Notes: generated by a model from the letters alone, not told the origin. Shown: positions 10,331 through 48,849, counted from the stretch's first letter. The stretch: 64,000 nt of DNA from Atrina japonica (GCA_030159075.1 BROG01000525.1:203501-267500), one strand, 5' to 3'. Translations and numbers: made by a program.

Positions 10331-11165
10331 TTTCATTTTTACTTATTTAGTTGATTCTAAAAATCACTTTAAAGACATTTTGAATAATAATAGAGTTGAA
10401 GGTCAGTTAAAATATACAAAAATAGATAAGTGTTGTTATCCTGAATTAGATTTTGATATTACACAGGATGAAATTGGCGAAGTGCGATACAAAATAGTGT
10501 ACTCTTTCTCAACCTTGATTATTTTTCAGTAAACAACTGAAAAGTAAATGTTAATCCTTATAATTTAATAAAAAGCGAAAATTTTTCAAAATTGATAACG
10601 ATATTTAAGAAATGCAAAACAAAAACAATTGATGATGAAGCACAATTATATATATTGAACAGCTGCACTTGTTGTCCTGGCAACGGTCGACGCAGTTCCT
10701 CGCGTGATAGCAAAGTAGGTTATACAGATTTAACCTAGCATTTTTAGCCAATCAAATGAGGGGTTTTCCAAAAATTAAATTATAAAACTTTAACACAAAA
10801 GAAAAAATGTGCATTGTTGTTATGTTGATTATTGCAATGCTTTTGGTAGTGTGGATATAAATGTGTTATACATAAAACTTGTAAGATGTCATTGTATAAC
10901 AATATAATTTTTTTTATAAATACAAATCGGAATTTTCATGTCTTTAAGATGTCAAAGGGAGTTTTGCGGTGTGAGGGATTATCTCCCTTTTTCTTTTCTT
11001 TATATATCAACGATTTCGATAATAAATTAATATACAACTGTGATTCTGTTTATTTAAGGAACATTTCATCAGTCGATGGTCTGCAAGAGATGTTGAAAAC
11101 GTTACTTAATTAGCATTAAAATTGGGACATGACTGTAAATATACAAAAGCTAAAATTATTTTTTT
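10330..11165 (+). pseudogene. Decayed non-LTR retrotransposon (reverse transcriptase remnant)
   Basis: Fragments in order: PELDFDITQDEIGEV (10437-10480), like the linker before the RT domain; SKGVLRCEGLSPFFFSLYIN (10949-11010), the RT block normally read as GVRQGxxLSPxLFxLYxND; and WDMTVNIQKLK near 11122, the block normally read WGMxVNxxKTK. Stops and frameshifts separate the blocks, and the catalytic YADD motif between the last two is not intact. Clade is not assignable. Confidence 0.65.
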
Positions 11166-11404
11166 TCATACTGGTGACATTTGCTTGTATTTTGTATAAT
11201 TACAATAACAAACCTAGTGACGTCGTAAACAATTTATTCTTTATTACGTAATATCAAATTTACAAGGCTACAAGTATCCCAAAATATTTGTCCACATTAC
11301 AAGGTAAGCCTAAGAACGAATCGTCTTTTAATTCAACAGAAATAGCTCTGCAAATCTTAAATAAAAATGTCAGTCAATCGAGTTTTACAGATATGTATTA
11401 AACG

Positions 11405-14400
11405 GTTGGTTGTTTCAACGACTCATGCTTTCCTTGTATTGTGAACCATATATTTCAGGTCCTTATATTGTGGACCATATATTTTGGGGTGTTTTAACAA
11501 CTCAGGCTTTCCTTGTATTGTGGACCATATAATTAGGATTCTTGTACTGGGGACAAGGACCTCATTTGTGGACCATATAGTTAAGGTTCTTGTACTAGTC
11601 ACCATATATTTGGGGTCCTTGTAATGTGGACCATATATTGGGGATGTTTAAACGATTCATGCTTACCTTGTACTGTGAACAATATATGTTGCGGTATTTT
11701 AACAACTCGGGCTTTTCTTGTATTGTGGAACATATATTTTCGGTCCTTATACTGTGGACCATATATTTTGGGGTGTTTTAACAACTTAGACTTTCCTTGC
11801 ATTGTGGACCTTATATTTTTGGTCCTTGTACTGTGAACCATATATGTTGGGGTGCTTTCACGATTTGTTCCTTCCTTGTATTGTGGACCATATATCGTCG
11901 GTTCCTGCACTATGGACCATATACTTTGGGGTGTTTTAACGACTCGTGGTTGTCTTTACTGTGGATCATATATTTTTGGTCCTTGTACTGTGGATCATAT
12001 ATATTGGGGTGTTTTAACGACTCAGGCTTTCCTTATATTGTGGACCATATATTTCGGGTACTTATATCGTTGATCATATAGTTTAGGGTGTTTTAACAAA
12101 TCAGGCTCTCCTTGTATTGTGGATCATATATTTAAGGTCCTTGGACTGTGGACCATATATTTTGGGTGTTTACGACTCATGCTTACTTTGTTCTAACAAC
12201 CATATATGTTGCGGTGTTTTAACGCCTTGTTCTTTCCTGATATTGTGGACCTCATATTTTGGGTGTTTTAACGGGTCAGACTTTCCTTGTATTTTGGACC
12301 CTATAGCTTTGGTCCTTGTACTTTGGACCATACATTTAGAGTGTTTTAACGACTTGAAGGTTATCTTTACTGTGGACCATACATTTTGGGTCAGTGCACT
12401 GTAGATCATATATGTTGGGATGTTTTAACGACTTGTCCTTGTATTGTGGACCATATATTTTGGGTGTTTGCGAATCATGCTTACTTTGTTCTATGAACCA
12501 TATATGTTGCGGTGTTTTAACGCCTTGTTCTTTCCTGATATTGTGGACCACATATTTTGGGTGTTTTAACGACTCAGGCTTTCCTTTCAGTCTTTGTATT
12601 GTGGACCATATATTTTGGGTTCCTCGTATTGTGGCCATAATATTTTGGGTCCTTGTACTGTGGACCATATATGTTTGGTTGTTTTAATGACTTGTTCTTT
12701 CCTTATATTGTGGACCATAATTTTTGGCTGCTTGTACTGTTGACCATATATTTTAGGGTGTTTTACAACTCAGGCTTTCCTTGTTTTGTGGACCATATAT
12801 TTGGGGTTTCTTATATTGTAGACCATATATTTTCGGTCCTTGTACTGTGGACCATATATTTTGGGGTGTTTTAACTATTCAGGCTATCCTTGTTTTGTGG
12901 ACCATATATTTGGGGTTTCTTATATTGTAGACCATATATTTTCGGTCCTTGTACAGTGGACCATATATTTTGTGGTGTTTAAACGACTCATGCTTACCTT
13001 GTACTGTGGACCATATATTTTGGGTGTTTGCGAATCATGCTTACTTTGTTCTATGAACCATATATGTTGCGGTGTTTTAACGCCTTGTTCTTTCCTGATA
13101 TTGTGGACCATATATTTTGGGTGTTTTAACGACTCAGGCTTTCCTTGTATTGTGGACTCTATAGTTTTGGTCCTTGTGCTGTGGACCATATATTTAGAGT
13201 GTTTTAACGACTCGTGGTTATATTTACTGTGGACCATACATTTTAGGCCATTTTACTTTGGATCAAATATGTTGGGATGTTTTAACGACTTGTCCTTTCC
13301 CTATATTGTGGCCAAATATATTTTGGGTCCTTATATTCTGGAAAATATATTTTGGGTACGTGTACTGTGGTCCTTATATGTTTTGGGTGTTTTAACGACT
13401 TGTTCTTTCCTTAATTGTAGACCAAATATTTTGGGTCCTTGTACTGTGGACCATATATGTTGGGATGTTTTAACAAATCATGCGTTCCTTGTATCGTGGA
13501 CCATATATTTTTGGTCCTTGTATTGTGGACCATATTATCGGTCCTTGTACTATGGACCATATATTTTGGGTGTTTTAACGACTCAGGCTTTCCTTGTATT
13601 GTGGAGAGCCGGCCTGGCTCAGTCGGTAGCGCGCTCGACTCTAGATCTTGAGGTCGTGAGTTCGAATCCCGCCGGCGACAGGTTGGGTTCCTGTCTTTCG
13701 GATGAGACAGGAAAAACTGGAGGTCCCGTGTCACAGTACGTGTCGGCACGTTAAAGAACCCTCACTGCTCAATGGCCATAAGTGCCGAGCATAGGCCAAA
13801 ATTTGAAGCCCTTCACCGGCATTTGGTGACGTCTCCATATGAGTGAAATATTCTTGAGTGGGACGTTAAACAACAATAAACAAACATTGTATTGTGGACC
13901 ATATATTTCGGGTCCTTATATTGTGGACCTTTCCTAGTAATGTGAACCTTTTGGGGTCTTTGTATTGTGGACCATATATTTTGGGTTCCTCGTATTGAGG
14001 TCATAATATTTTGGGTCTTTGTACTGTGGACCATATATGTTTGGTTGTTTTAATGACTTGTTCTTTCCTTATATTGTGGACCATAAGTTTTGGCTCCTTG
14101 TACTGTTGACCATATATTTTGGGGTGTTTTAACTACTCAGGCTTTCCTTGTTTTGTGGACCATATATTTGGGGGTTCTTATATTGTACACCATATATTTT
14201 CGGTCCTTGTACTGTGGACCATATATTTTGGGGTGTTTAAACGACTCCTGCTTACCTTGTGCTGTGAACCATATATGATGCGGTGTTTTAACGCCTTGTT
14301 CTTTCCTGATATTGTGGACCACATATTTTGGGTGTTTTAACGACTCAGGCTTTCCTTGTATTGTGGACTCTATAGTTTTGGTCCTTGTGCTGTGGACCAT

Positions 14401-16090
14401 ATATTTAGAGTGTTTTAACGACTCGTGGTTATATTTACTGTGGACCATACATTTTAGGCCATTTTACTGTGTATCATATATGTTGGGATGTTTTAACGAC
14501 TTGTCCTTTCCCTATATTGTGGCCAAATATATTTTGGGTCCTTATATTCTGGAAAATATATTTTGGGTACGTGTACTGTGGTCCTTATATGTTTTGGGTG
14601 TTTTAACGACTTGTTCTTTCCTTAATTGTAGACCAAATATTTTGGGTCCTTGTACTGTGGACCATATATGTTGGGATGTTTTAACAAATCATGCGTTCCT
14701 TGTATCGTGGACCATATATTTTTGGTCCTTGTATTGTAGACCATATATTTTCGGTCCTTGTACTGTGGACCATATATTTTGGGTGTTTAAACGACTCATG
14801 CTTACCTTGTACTGTGAACCATATATGATGCGGTGTTTTAACGCCTTGTTCTTTCCTGATATTGTGGACCACATATGTTGGGTGTTTTAACGACTCAGGC
14901 TTTCCTTGTATTGTGGACTCTATAGTTTTGGTCCTTGTGCTGTGAACCATATATTTAGAGTGTTTTAACGACTCGTGGTTATATTTACTGTGGACCATAC
15001 ATTTTAGGTCATTTTACTGTGGATCATATATGTTGGGATGTTTTAACGACTTGTCCTTTCCTTATATTGTGGACCATATATTTTGGGTCCTTATATTCTG
15101 GACAATATATTTTGGGTCCTTTTACTGTGGACCTTATTTGTTTTGGGTGTTTTAACGACTTGTTCTTTCCTTAATTGTAGACCATATATTTTGGGTCCTT
15201 GTACTGTGGACCATATATGTTGGGATGTTTTAACAAATCAGGCTTTCCTTGCATTGTAAACCATATGGTTTTTGTATTGTGGACCATATATTATCGGTTC
15301 TTGTACTATGGACCATATATTTTGGGTGATTTAACGACTCAGGCTTTCCTTGTATTGTGGACCATATATTTCGGGTCCTTATATTGTGGACCTTTCCTAG
15401 TAATGTGGACCTCTTTGGGTCCTTTTGTTGTGGACCATATATTTTGGGTTCCTCGTATTGTGGCCATAATATTTTGGGTCCTTGTACTGTGGACCATATA
15501 TGTTTGGTTGTTTTAATGACTTGTTCTTTCCTTATATTGTGGACCATAAGTTTTGGTTCCTTGTACTGTTGACCATATATTTTGGGGTGTTTTAACTACT
15601 CAGGCTTTCCTTGTTTTGTGGACTATATATTTGGGGTTCTTATATTGTACCGTGCACCATGTATTTTGGGGTGCTTTAACGACGCAAGCTTTCCTTGTAT
15701 TGTGGACCATATATTTTTGGACGTTTTAATGACTCAGGTTTTATTTGTATTATGGACCACATATTTTATGTCCTTGTACTGTGGACCATATATTTTATGT
15801 CCTTGTACTGTGGACCATATATTTTATGTCCTTGTACTGTGGACCATATATTTTATGTCCTTGTACTGTGGACCATATATTTTATGTCCTTGTACTGTGG
15901 ACCATATATTTTATGTCCTTGTACTGTGGACCATATATTTTATGTCCTTGTACTGTGGACCATATATTTTATGTCCTTGTACTGTGGACCATATATTTTT
16001 AGTGTTTAATGACTCTGGCTTTCCTTGTATTGTAGACTATTTTATTTGGGAGTCACCTCTACCTTGTACTGGGGACTTATAGTTCTGGTT
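11405..16090 (+). repeat. 4.7-kb satellite array built on a TGGACCATATAT motif
   Basis: Hundreds of bases of variants of ccttgtactgtggaccatat plus attttgggt, often joined to a second module gttttaacgactcaggcttt. Higher-order repeats are visible: the marker cgccttgttctttcctgata recurs near 12222, 12521, 13081, 14292 and 14842, and 13081-13530 is repeated nearly base for base at 14292-14740. At 15760-15990 the array becomes a pure 29-bp tandem of eight or nine units. The long open frames on both strands are by-products of the repeat. Confidence 0.92.
13606..13886 (+). mobile_element. Full-length tRNA-derived SINE inside the satellite
   Basis: The tRNA-like head spans 13608-13676. Acceptor stem ends gccggcc/gccggc pair, with an A box in tggctcagtcggtagc and a B box gttcgaatccc. 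A conserved body follows (gcacgttaaagaaccctcac, cataagtgccgagcataggc, ttcaccggcatttggtgacg), then the tail gggacgttaaacaacaataa. A 12-base direct repeat ttgtattgtgga flanks it at 13594-13605 and 13887-13898. It resembles the deeply conserved mollusc SINEs with a V- or Nin-type domain; the exact family was not checked. Confidence 0.9.
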
Positions 16091-16094
16091 GTTT

Positions 16095-17084
16095 TAAGGA
16101 CTTCTACTTATCTTAAACTGTGGACCGAACACTGATTTGGGAGTATTTTAGCGACTCGTGCCTACCTTGCGTGTGTGTAGGGGCGTGTTTACGTGTGTCA
16201 TCCTTATATTAAATGCTAATTAGGAACGTAACTCTTTACCACGTGGGAAAACAATATCCCATGGATCATATATACCGAATATTTGTGACGCCTTTGAATC
16301 ATGCCTGATGCAATTGATCATACACAAAATCAATAACTGCCAATAAGAATCCATCATCTAATTCTACCAATAGATAGTAACTATAAAATATTGGCATAAA
16401 TCATTAAACTCTTTTTTGTGATGAAATAAAGGATATCATTCATGATTTTTAATCCTTTCCAAATGCATCACAATCTTGGTTAAACCCGAGTCTTTATATT
16501 TATGTAGACACTTATATCAGCGTCAGTTTTAATGTCAGAAATATCATATTTGAAAATGTCATAATCTAGGAAAATGCACCGATTAATTTTGTAATGTTGT
16601 TCACACAATGTTATCAAAATGGATAAAACAAAATAAATTGTTGATATACATCACGTACGCCATTAAGTGCATTCAATTTCATTACAAAGTTCAGAAATAC
16701 ATTAGTGTGAGTTATATAAATAGATAATTCGATGAGAACTAAATATAGGTCTTATACATGGAATGAATGAATTTTAATCATGCAATTTATTAATGAATTC
16801 ATAAGAAAATATAATTATCTAATATTACAAATTGGCATTTAGATTCCAAGCCGCTGTGGATTTTTCCCCTATTTTTTCTGAAAACAAAATCCACTCGCCA
16901 GCAATACCATTGTCTAGTGATTAGAACTGATAAATGATAAGTAAAGAAAGGGTGTATCTGGAACGAGGGAGGTAACCCATACCTCATGAGTCATAGATTG
17001 GTGTGCGGTACCAGCGTGTAAGAGGACACGTGGACTACTATTATTAGAAACAATGTCAAAACAGAAAGATAATATTCAAAATTA
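16095..17084. other. No gene recognised
   Basis: AT-rich spacer between the satellite and the NSF promoter region; a short GT-rich stretch at 16170-16200, otherwise nothing identified. Confidence 0.5.
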
Positions 17085-17246
17085 TTTCCGGAAATAGTTA
17101 TTTATTATTAAAAATACATGTGGATACAGAGGTTGATCATGGAAATTAAGATAATATGAATGTCAATTTAACATCGTACCTCTATTCTTCATAGCTTTTG
17201 ATGATGCTTGAAGAAAGAACTTAAAAAGTATTAACATTTCCGGAAA
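17085..17246 (+). promoter_or_regulatory. Candidate NSF promoter with two TTTCCGGAAA palindromes
   Basis: The same ten-base palindrome occurs at 17085-17094 and 17237-17246, the second 51 bases before the NSF ATG. Its core CCGGAA is an ETS-factor type site, common in promoters of broadly expressed genes. I see no TATA box at a convincing distance. The function is inferred from motif and position only. Confidence 0.35.
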
Positions 17247-17297
17247 CGTTCGAAGGGTTGCTCCCGCATTTTTCTGACTTTTATGTAAAGCAGAAAA

Positions 17298-43000
<25,703 letters not shown>

Positions 43001-43223
43001 AGTATTATTGTAGAAACAGCTTAAATGCAAGTGTTAAAGGCATTAACAGAAAGCATGTGCTGTAACATATCTGTTGTGTTTGAAATACAAATGTCCATGG
43101 ATACATCAAAGGTCATTAGAAGGTTATAAGATGAATTGTTCAATGGATCTCTGCTATTCTTTGTTATTGACCAATACAATTTTCATTTTTTTTAATTCCA
43201 TGAACATCTGTTGTTTATTGAAT

Positions 43224-43229
43224 ATTAAA
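43224..43229 (+). terminator. Candidate NSF poly(A) signal ATTAAA
   Basis: First plausible signal, 224 bases after the stop codon. AATAAA hexamers at 44401, 44446 and 44699 are alternatives and would give a 3'UTR of about 1.4-1.7 kb that includes the G-run cluster. RNA evidence is needed to choose. Confidence 0.3.
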
Positions 43230-43794
43230 ATAATATATATCTGAAAATTCATTGGGAAAGACCTTTTTGTAAGGGGACCAAAAAAAATTTTCTTGGATAT
43301 AGATTTTTAACATTGGCTTAAATAGATTTGTTTGATTTATTGATTATGATAGATAAAAGGCATGCTCACATTTCCTTTGTGTCTACATGGTTAGTAGCAT
43401 TCAAACAGAGTAGAAGTCACTGAAATTATAACTAATGTACTGAGACAATATCATTGTATATGGGTGATGTATCTAGATGGTATCATTATTTATGGACTTG
43501 AGATGGTCATTATTGCTATTGTTTTGATGGTCAAAATAACTTGTAATTGATGTATATAGTAGATCACAACAATAGATAAAGGTCTTGGACGTCAGAGAGA
43601 AATCAAGGCATGCTGATTACCCATCTGTTTCTGTACTAACAAGTGGGAACTTGTTGACCTTTGACAGTCCTTAGCTGAAGTGCAATGATTTTATTTAACC
43701 ATGTCTCAAAGGTTTTTATTTATGAATGAATTTATTTTGTTTTGTTGAATTGTCATCTCTTCTTTGAAAACGAAAAAAAAAAATTTATTTCTTC

Positions 43795-44095
43795 ATGATG
43801 GGGGTGGGTTATTATTGAATTTAACTGGGTGGGGAGGGGGTTAGTATTGACTTTATGGGGTGGAAGAGGGGTTAAATGTTTATTTCTAGGTGATTCGGAG
43901 GTAATATTGATTTTGGGGAGGGGTGGTTAGTATTGATTTTTACTGGGTGGGGAGGGGGTAAGTATTGATTTTTTTTATGGGGTGGGGGAATGGGTTAGTA
44001 TTGACTATTGGGGAGGTAAGAGGAAGTAGGATTTATTTTGGGGAGGGCAGCTGGTTAGTTTTTTATTTTGTGGGGGGAGGACAAGTATATGGTTG
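43795..44095 (+). repeat. G-run cluster downstream of NSF
   Basis: Ten or so runs of three to six G on the sense strand, in irregular repeats of ttagtattgattttactggg plus tggggaggggg. Several windows contain four G-runs with short spacers, fitting a G-quadruplex pattern. If the NSF poly(A) site is one of the distal hexamers, this lies in the 3'UTR. Confidence 0.75.
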
Positions 44096-44099
44096 GTCT

Positions 44100-45160
44100 G
44101 TATACAACATTTTGGTTTTTGTCAGGTACTTTTCTTACATTTTCTATCCCATCATTACATCCTACTTTGGTATGTAATTTGGTAGCATAAGATTATTGAC
44201 ATTTTGTATAAGTTTGATTATGGGCAACATTTGATTATTGATTATTTGATATATTTCTCAGTTATTTTTAAATAATCTGGAATGACATAATGCAAAGGTT
44301 CTTAAACCTGTCTTGATTAAAATTGTATTTATTTTACTTCATTAAAATTGTTTGCATATCTGATATTTTGTTTTGTTTTTATAACTAATTGATTGAGAAA
44401 AATAAATATGTTTTTGTGTAGAACTTGGCATAATGTCGCGCAGTGAATAAAAATTTTGGTTTGGTTTTAAATGAGGTAAAATCAACTTTTTATAATAATA
44501 TTTAAAATATCTTTTTATAAATATAAGGTTTTGTTGAATTCTTGTACAGGATGATAAAAATTCTATTTGACCCAAGGTCAGTCCATATGACCTGCATTTT
44601 GAACTAAAGTCGAAAGCTTTTGATAAAAAGATGCCTGAAGGTGTGGGAGAAAGCAATCGCTATCGGATTCTGCAAGATCGGTTGTAACATTTAAATGGAA
44701 TAAAAGCAGGATATATATGGATGATCAGTTTAAATGGCATTTTTATGGATATTATTATAGTATAAAGTACCTCAGCACCCCTGATTTATATCTAGGCTGC
44801 TGTCTAAAATTTCTTTTGACCGTTGGCATATCAAATTCCTTTGTGCAATCTGGGTTATTGTATAATCAATTCGATTCAATTGGCATAATAACCAATAATA
44901 TGCAGTATTGATATTTTTTAGACATTGAAACATTATTTCACATTTTTTTTTAATTAATACCCATAAGTTTTCAATGGTGAAAAGATACGATTTTGAGAGA
45001 CAATATGTCGTTACTTCAAAAGTTATACAGAAACCAGACTGTGTGCTGTATTGACTGTTGTAATTTTCCAAGAGCTTGTTTTGATTGAATGTAAATTTAC
45101 AAAATTATTTTTAAAAAAATCAACCATTTATCCAAATTGTTGTGTTACTCTTGGTCATTC
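44100..45160. other. No gene recognised; possible distal NSF 3'UTR
   Basis: AT-rich sequence with AATAAA at 44401, 44446 and 44699. No open frame with recognisable content. Confidence 0.4.
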
Positions 45161-45164
45161 CTGA

Positions 45165-45365
45165 ATATATATATATATATACATAGACGTCGGAACCGGG
45201 GGGGCTTAGCCCCCCAACTTTTTTTGAAAAGATAGACATAGGTGTTGAAAATTGGTGCTTAGCCCCCAGTTGTTTCTGGCATGTGTGAGTGTTTTAAGTT
45301 GGTTTACCCCCCCCCACACTTTCAATTTGCTTCTGATGCCTATGTGTATATATATATATATATAT
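45165..45365. mobile_element. Short TIR-like element between TA runs
   Basis: acatagacgtcggaa at the left and ttctgatgcctatgt at the right are inverted matches. Both lie next to (TA)n runs, and the interior repeats gcttagccccc twice. It resembles a dispersed repeat of mollusc genomes. Confidence 0.55.
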
Positions 45366-45867
45366 AAACTGGATTCAATAAGTGTTGAGTGTTGTTTTCT
45401 GTGTTGCTATGTAGGAGACGGTTAAGTACTATATTTATTACTTTTACTAAATTTTATAGGATTTTGACAGTTTGAAAGTCATCCAAACCTTTTAATGAGA
45501 TCAGAAACATTCCATTTCATTTCACATGGCTTCACCGTGTTATAGATCTTAAATCATTTCATTTTCACTCTTTAAAAAGTCTTTAAATTGTTTGAATGGT
45601 ATGAAAATTAGAAGTAGTAACTGAGTATTGTTATGGCTTCTGTGACGGGTAGATTGTAAATGTGCCCATATTATTAGTCGTGTCCAGTTATGGTATTTAT
45701 AACATAAAAAATGTTTGTTCAATATTTGTTGACTTCTTGTGCAATACACAATATCTGGTTTGGGAATAAGTCAATCATAATGTATCTGGTGTGCGTGAGA
45801 GAGAGTAAGGGGGAGGAGGCTTTTCTTTAACATGTATCACTGGTAAATATTATTAATATCCAAAATA

Positions 45868-46045
45868 CAGTGGAATTTTGTTATCTCGAAACTCACGGGA
45901 CTGCCCTTATTACTTCGAGATATGCAGAATTCGAGATAACAGAAAATTTTAATTGATATATTATTCTACCCATAAAATTGGGACCAGTCTTTCCATTTTC
46001 ACCTATCCAGATTTCAACATAACAAGATTCCATTGTAGTTGCTTT
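45868..46045. mobile_element. MITE-like element with inverted ends
   Basis: The left end acagtggaattttgttatc and right end cataacaagattccattgta are inverted copies. The inside has ttcgagata strings, as in the widespread element with cagtggaa ends. Non-coding. Confidence 0.65.
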
Positions 46046-46269
46046 TACATGTACAAATAAAACAAAGTCAGTAATCAGATACTTGAGAATGAGATTTAAA
46101 AACGTGGGTGCAGTAGCATCCATTTTTCATTTTGCAATTTTGCATGTAATAAAGTGAAACCTGCATTGATTTCTGATTAAAGTATCCATTCAGATATGGT
46201 TTGTCAACTCAAATGAATGTCATCTTACAAAAAGGTGTTCTTTTGTAGCAGTGCTTTCTCAAATTTTAT

Positions 46270-47165
46270 ATAACTCTGCACGCAAGGCAAACATGACTAC
46301 ACACCAGATATCTGTACACAGACACGCATAGATATACACGAGACACATCAAGATATCTGTCTACACCAGACACTAGTCCATACACATCCGGGCATCTGTA
46401 GACAACAAGATACACATGAATACACACTGTACACATCTGGCCATCTGTAGACACTAAAATACAACTGTACATAACAATATACACATGAATACACACTGTA
46501 CACATCTGGACATCTGTAGACACTAAAATACAGCTGTACACAACAAGATACACATGAATACACACACTAGTACACAACAAGATACTGGACACATCTAGAC
46601 ACTAAAATACAGTAGATACACTATAACATAGACACATCTGGTGTACACACAACAAGATACAAATGAATACACACTAGACACAGACATATATAGACACATC
46701 TGGACAAGATCTGTAGACACTAGACACAAAATACATACAGGTGTACACAACAATATACACATGGATACACATAGACACACTGGACACACACTAAAATCTG
46801 TGACATCTGTAGACACACTAATCTGTAGACACTAAAATACAGGTGTACACAACAAGATACACATGAATACACACTAGACACATCAGGATAATTGTAGACA
46901 CTAAAATACAGGTGTACACAATAAGATAGACATGAATACACACTGTACACATCTGGACATCTCCAGACACTAAAATAGAGCTTTATACAACAAGATACAC
47001 ATGAATACACACTGGACACATCTGGACATCTTTAGACACTAAAATACATCTGTACACAACAAGATACACATGAATACACACTAGACACATCTGGACATTT
47101 ATAGACACTAAATACAGCTGTACACAACAATATACACGTGAATACACACTAGACACATCTGGAAT
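46270..47165 (+). repeat. 69-bp minisatellite
   Basis: About a dozen units of cacatctggacatctgtaga, cactaaaatacagctgtaca, caacaagatacacatgaata plus cacactaga. The period is 69 where regular (46432 to 46501), with truncated units near 46600-46800. Confidence 0.92.
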
Positions 47166-47169
47166 CTCG

Positions 47170-48294
47170 AAGTGGTAACTTAATCAAAGACTTGTTTGTA
47201 TGTTACATTACTATTGTACTTAATCTGTGTGATATAAATCAAAGTTGGTAACCTTCTGATATACTTGATTGACTCGATGAACGTTTATTGTATACATAAA
47301 CACACAGACTAAAGGTCTTCAGATTAATCAGCCATCACTTTCTATTGTCTTGCAAGTATGTCATTAGAGATAAAATTATGTAAATTTACTACCACTGTTA
47401 TTTTTGAATAATAATAGATACTTGCCAAATACATTGTATATTGATAATATTACTGACAAGTAATTTGATAAATTTAGTATTTGTGTAGCTTTATTCGTTT
47501 TTTCCTGTTATTCTAAAGATGAAAGTAGAAATAAAATGAATTAGAAACGTAAAACAGTTTCATGTCATTTTTCAATTGATTGCTTGTTTATTTAATGTAA
47601 CTTAACGATATACACATGATGCATATCTGAACTCTTATAAAACCTGCATACTTGCGTAACAACTTCACCTAGTTTTATTTTCTGGAAGCTTATGTACCCA
47701 AATTGATTTTCCATCTTATTTTAGATTTGGTTGAGTTATTGGGGTTTTTTTTAGCTCAAAGGTATAGGTGAGGTATTGCCATCATTCCTCGTCTCATCCA
47801 TACACCCGTCGTCAGTAAACTCAAATTTTCAACTTCAACTTAAACTGAAATATATTTTGATTGATTTTCAGCAGAATGTTATCAAAATAACTAATTTTTT
47901 GGCCACGTTATGGAGACTTTGATAGATAAACAACAACTTTGAATTGATTATGTTGTCTAAAGTAATTTTGGTATTTCTTTGTGGAACATTTCACTATAGA
48001 GCTGTTACTGTCTTTTACAAGCACCTTGAAGTGAAGTTCTGAGCTTGTGTCTTGGAGGCGATATTGACCTCATTTGATTTCTATACATCATTACATGTTT
48101 AAATTGTGACGGGAAAATGAGGTTGAAAATGTTCACATTTATATGCAAATTTCCCGTCATTGCAACGTGTAGTTGACCTCTAACTGTAAATGTTCTATGA
48201 CCTTGTTTCTATAGAGGCATAACTTGTTCATGCACTATCGATTCATAAAATGAATTCGTTATTTGATACATTTGACATAAAACGGGTGATCAGT
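47170..48294. other. No gene recognised
   Basis: A stretch at 47750-47860 (tagctcaaaggtataggtga to acccgtcgtcagtaaactc) has the look of a common mollusc dispersed repeat. The rest is unremarkable AT-rich sequence. Confidence 0.4.
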
Positions 48295-48301
48295 AAAAAT
48301 G

Positions 48302-48845
48302 CAGAAGTACCAATGGCTATTCGAAACTACAAATCCATTAGAATATGACGGTGAATATGAGAACGGTCCCAACACGGAGAACAATTGTTAATCCCAAACG
48401 GCTGGGACCATGGCCCGAAGTCACCAAATTTACTGAGAACTCAAGTTCAAATAATTTTTCTTGGTTTTAAGAAACAAAAAACAGGCAAAATTCATTCTGT
48501 AACTGGACATGTTTGTATATTGATGGCATACAATTGTAAATAATGGTTGAAGTTATTTCTCATTTGAAGAAAACTTCAGAAATATAAAAAAATGTTTCAG
48601 TACCATACTCAACGACTTTATTCATTTTTAAAGGAACATCACAAGTGTGACACAAAACTTTATACGTGACTGATGTAGAATTATAACATGTTCACTATTC
48701 ACTCAAGTTTTATGAGTGATTCTGTAGTCAAAATAATAAAAATAAAAGTTGAGCTTGAGTATTGAGTAAATTTGGTGACTTCGGGCCCAGGTCTGATTGG
48801 CTAGAAGGAGTCGCCGTTTATGGTTGAGCTCCAGAATACTATCTA
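48302..48845 (+). repeat. CCAAACGGGAT dispersed repeat, copy B, split by an insertion
   Basis: The left half (ccaatggctattcgaaacta to cccaaacggctgggacca) and right half (aaggagtcgccgtttatggt to ctccagaatactatct) match copy A, with a TIR element at 48411-48788 between them. Confidence 0.7.
48411..48788. mobile_element. TIR element inserted in copy B
   Basis: ggcccgaagtcaccaaattt at the left and aaatttggtgacttcgggcc at the right are exact inverted copies, and similarity continues inward (actgagaactcaag and cttgagtattgagt). The interior resembles 61480-61885. Confidence 0.85.
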
Positions 48846-48849
48846 ACAT

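Noticed and set aside
13608..13676. Independent functional tRNA gene
   Set aside because: The A and B boxes are clear, but the sequence continues directly into a SINE body and the whole unit has target-site duplications.
12840..13754. 304-codon and similar long open frames in the satellite
   Set aside because: They are translations of tandem satellite sequence, occur on both strands, and one runs straight through the SINE.
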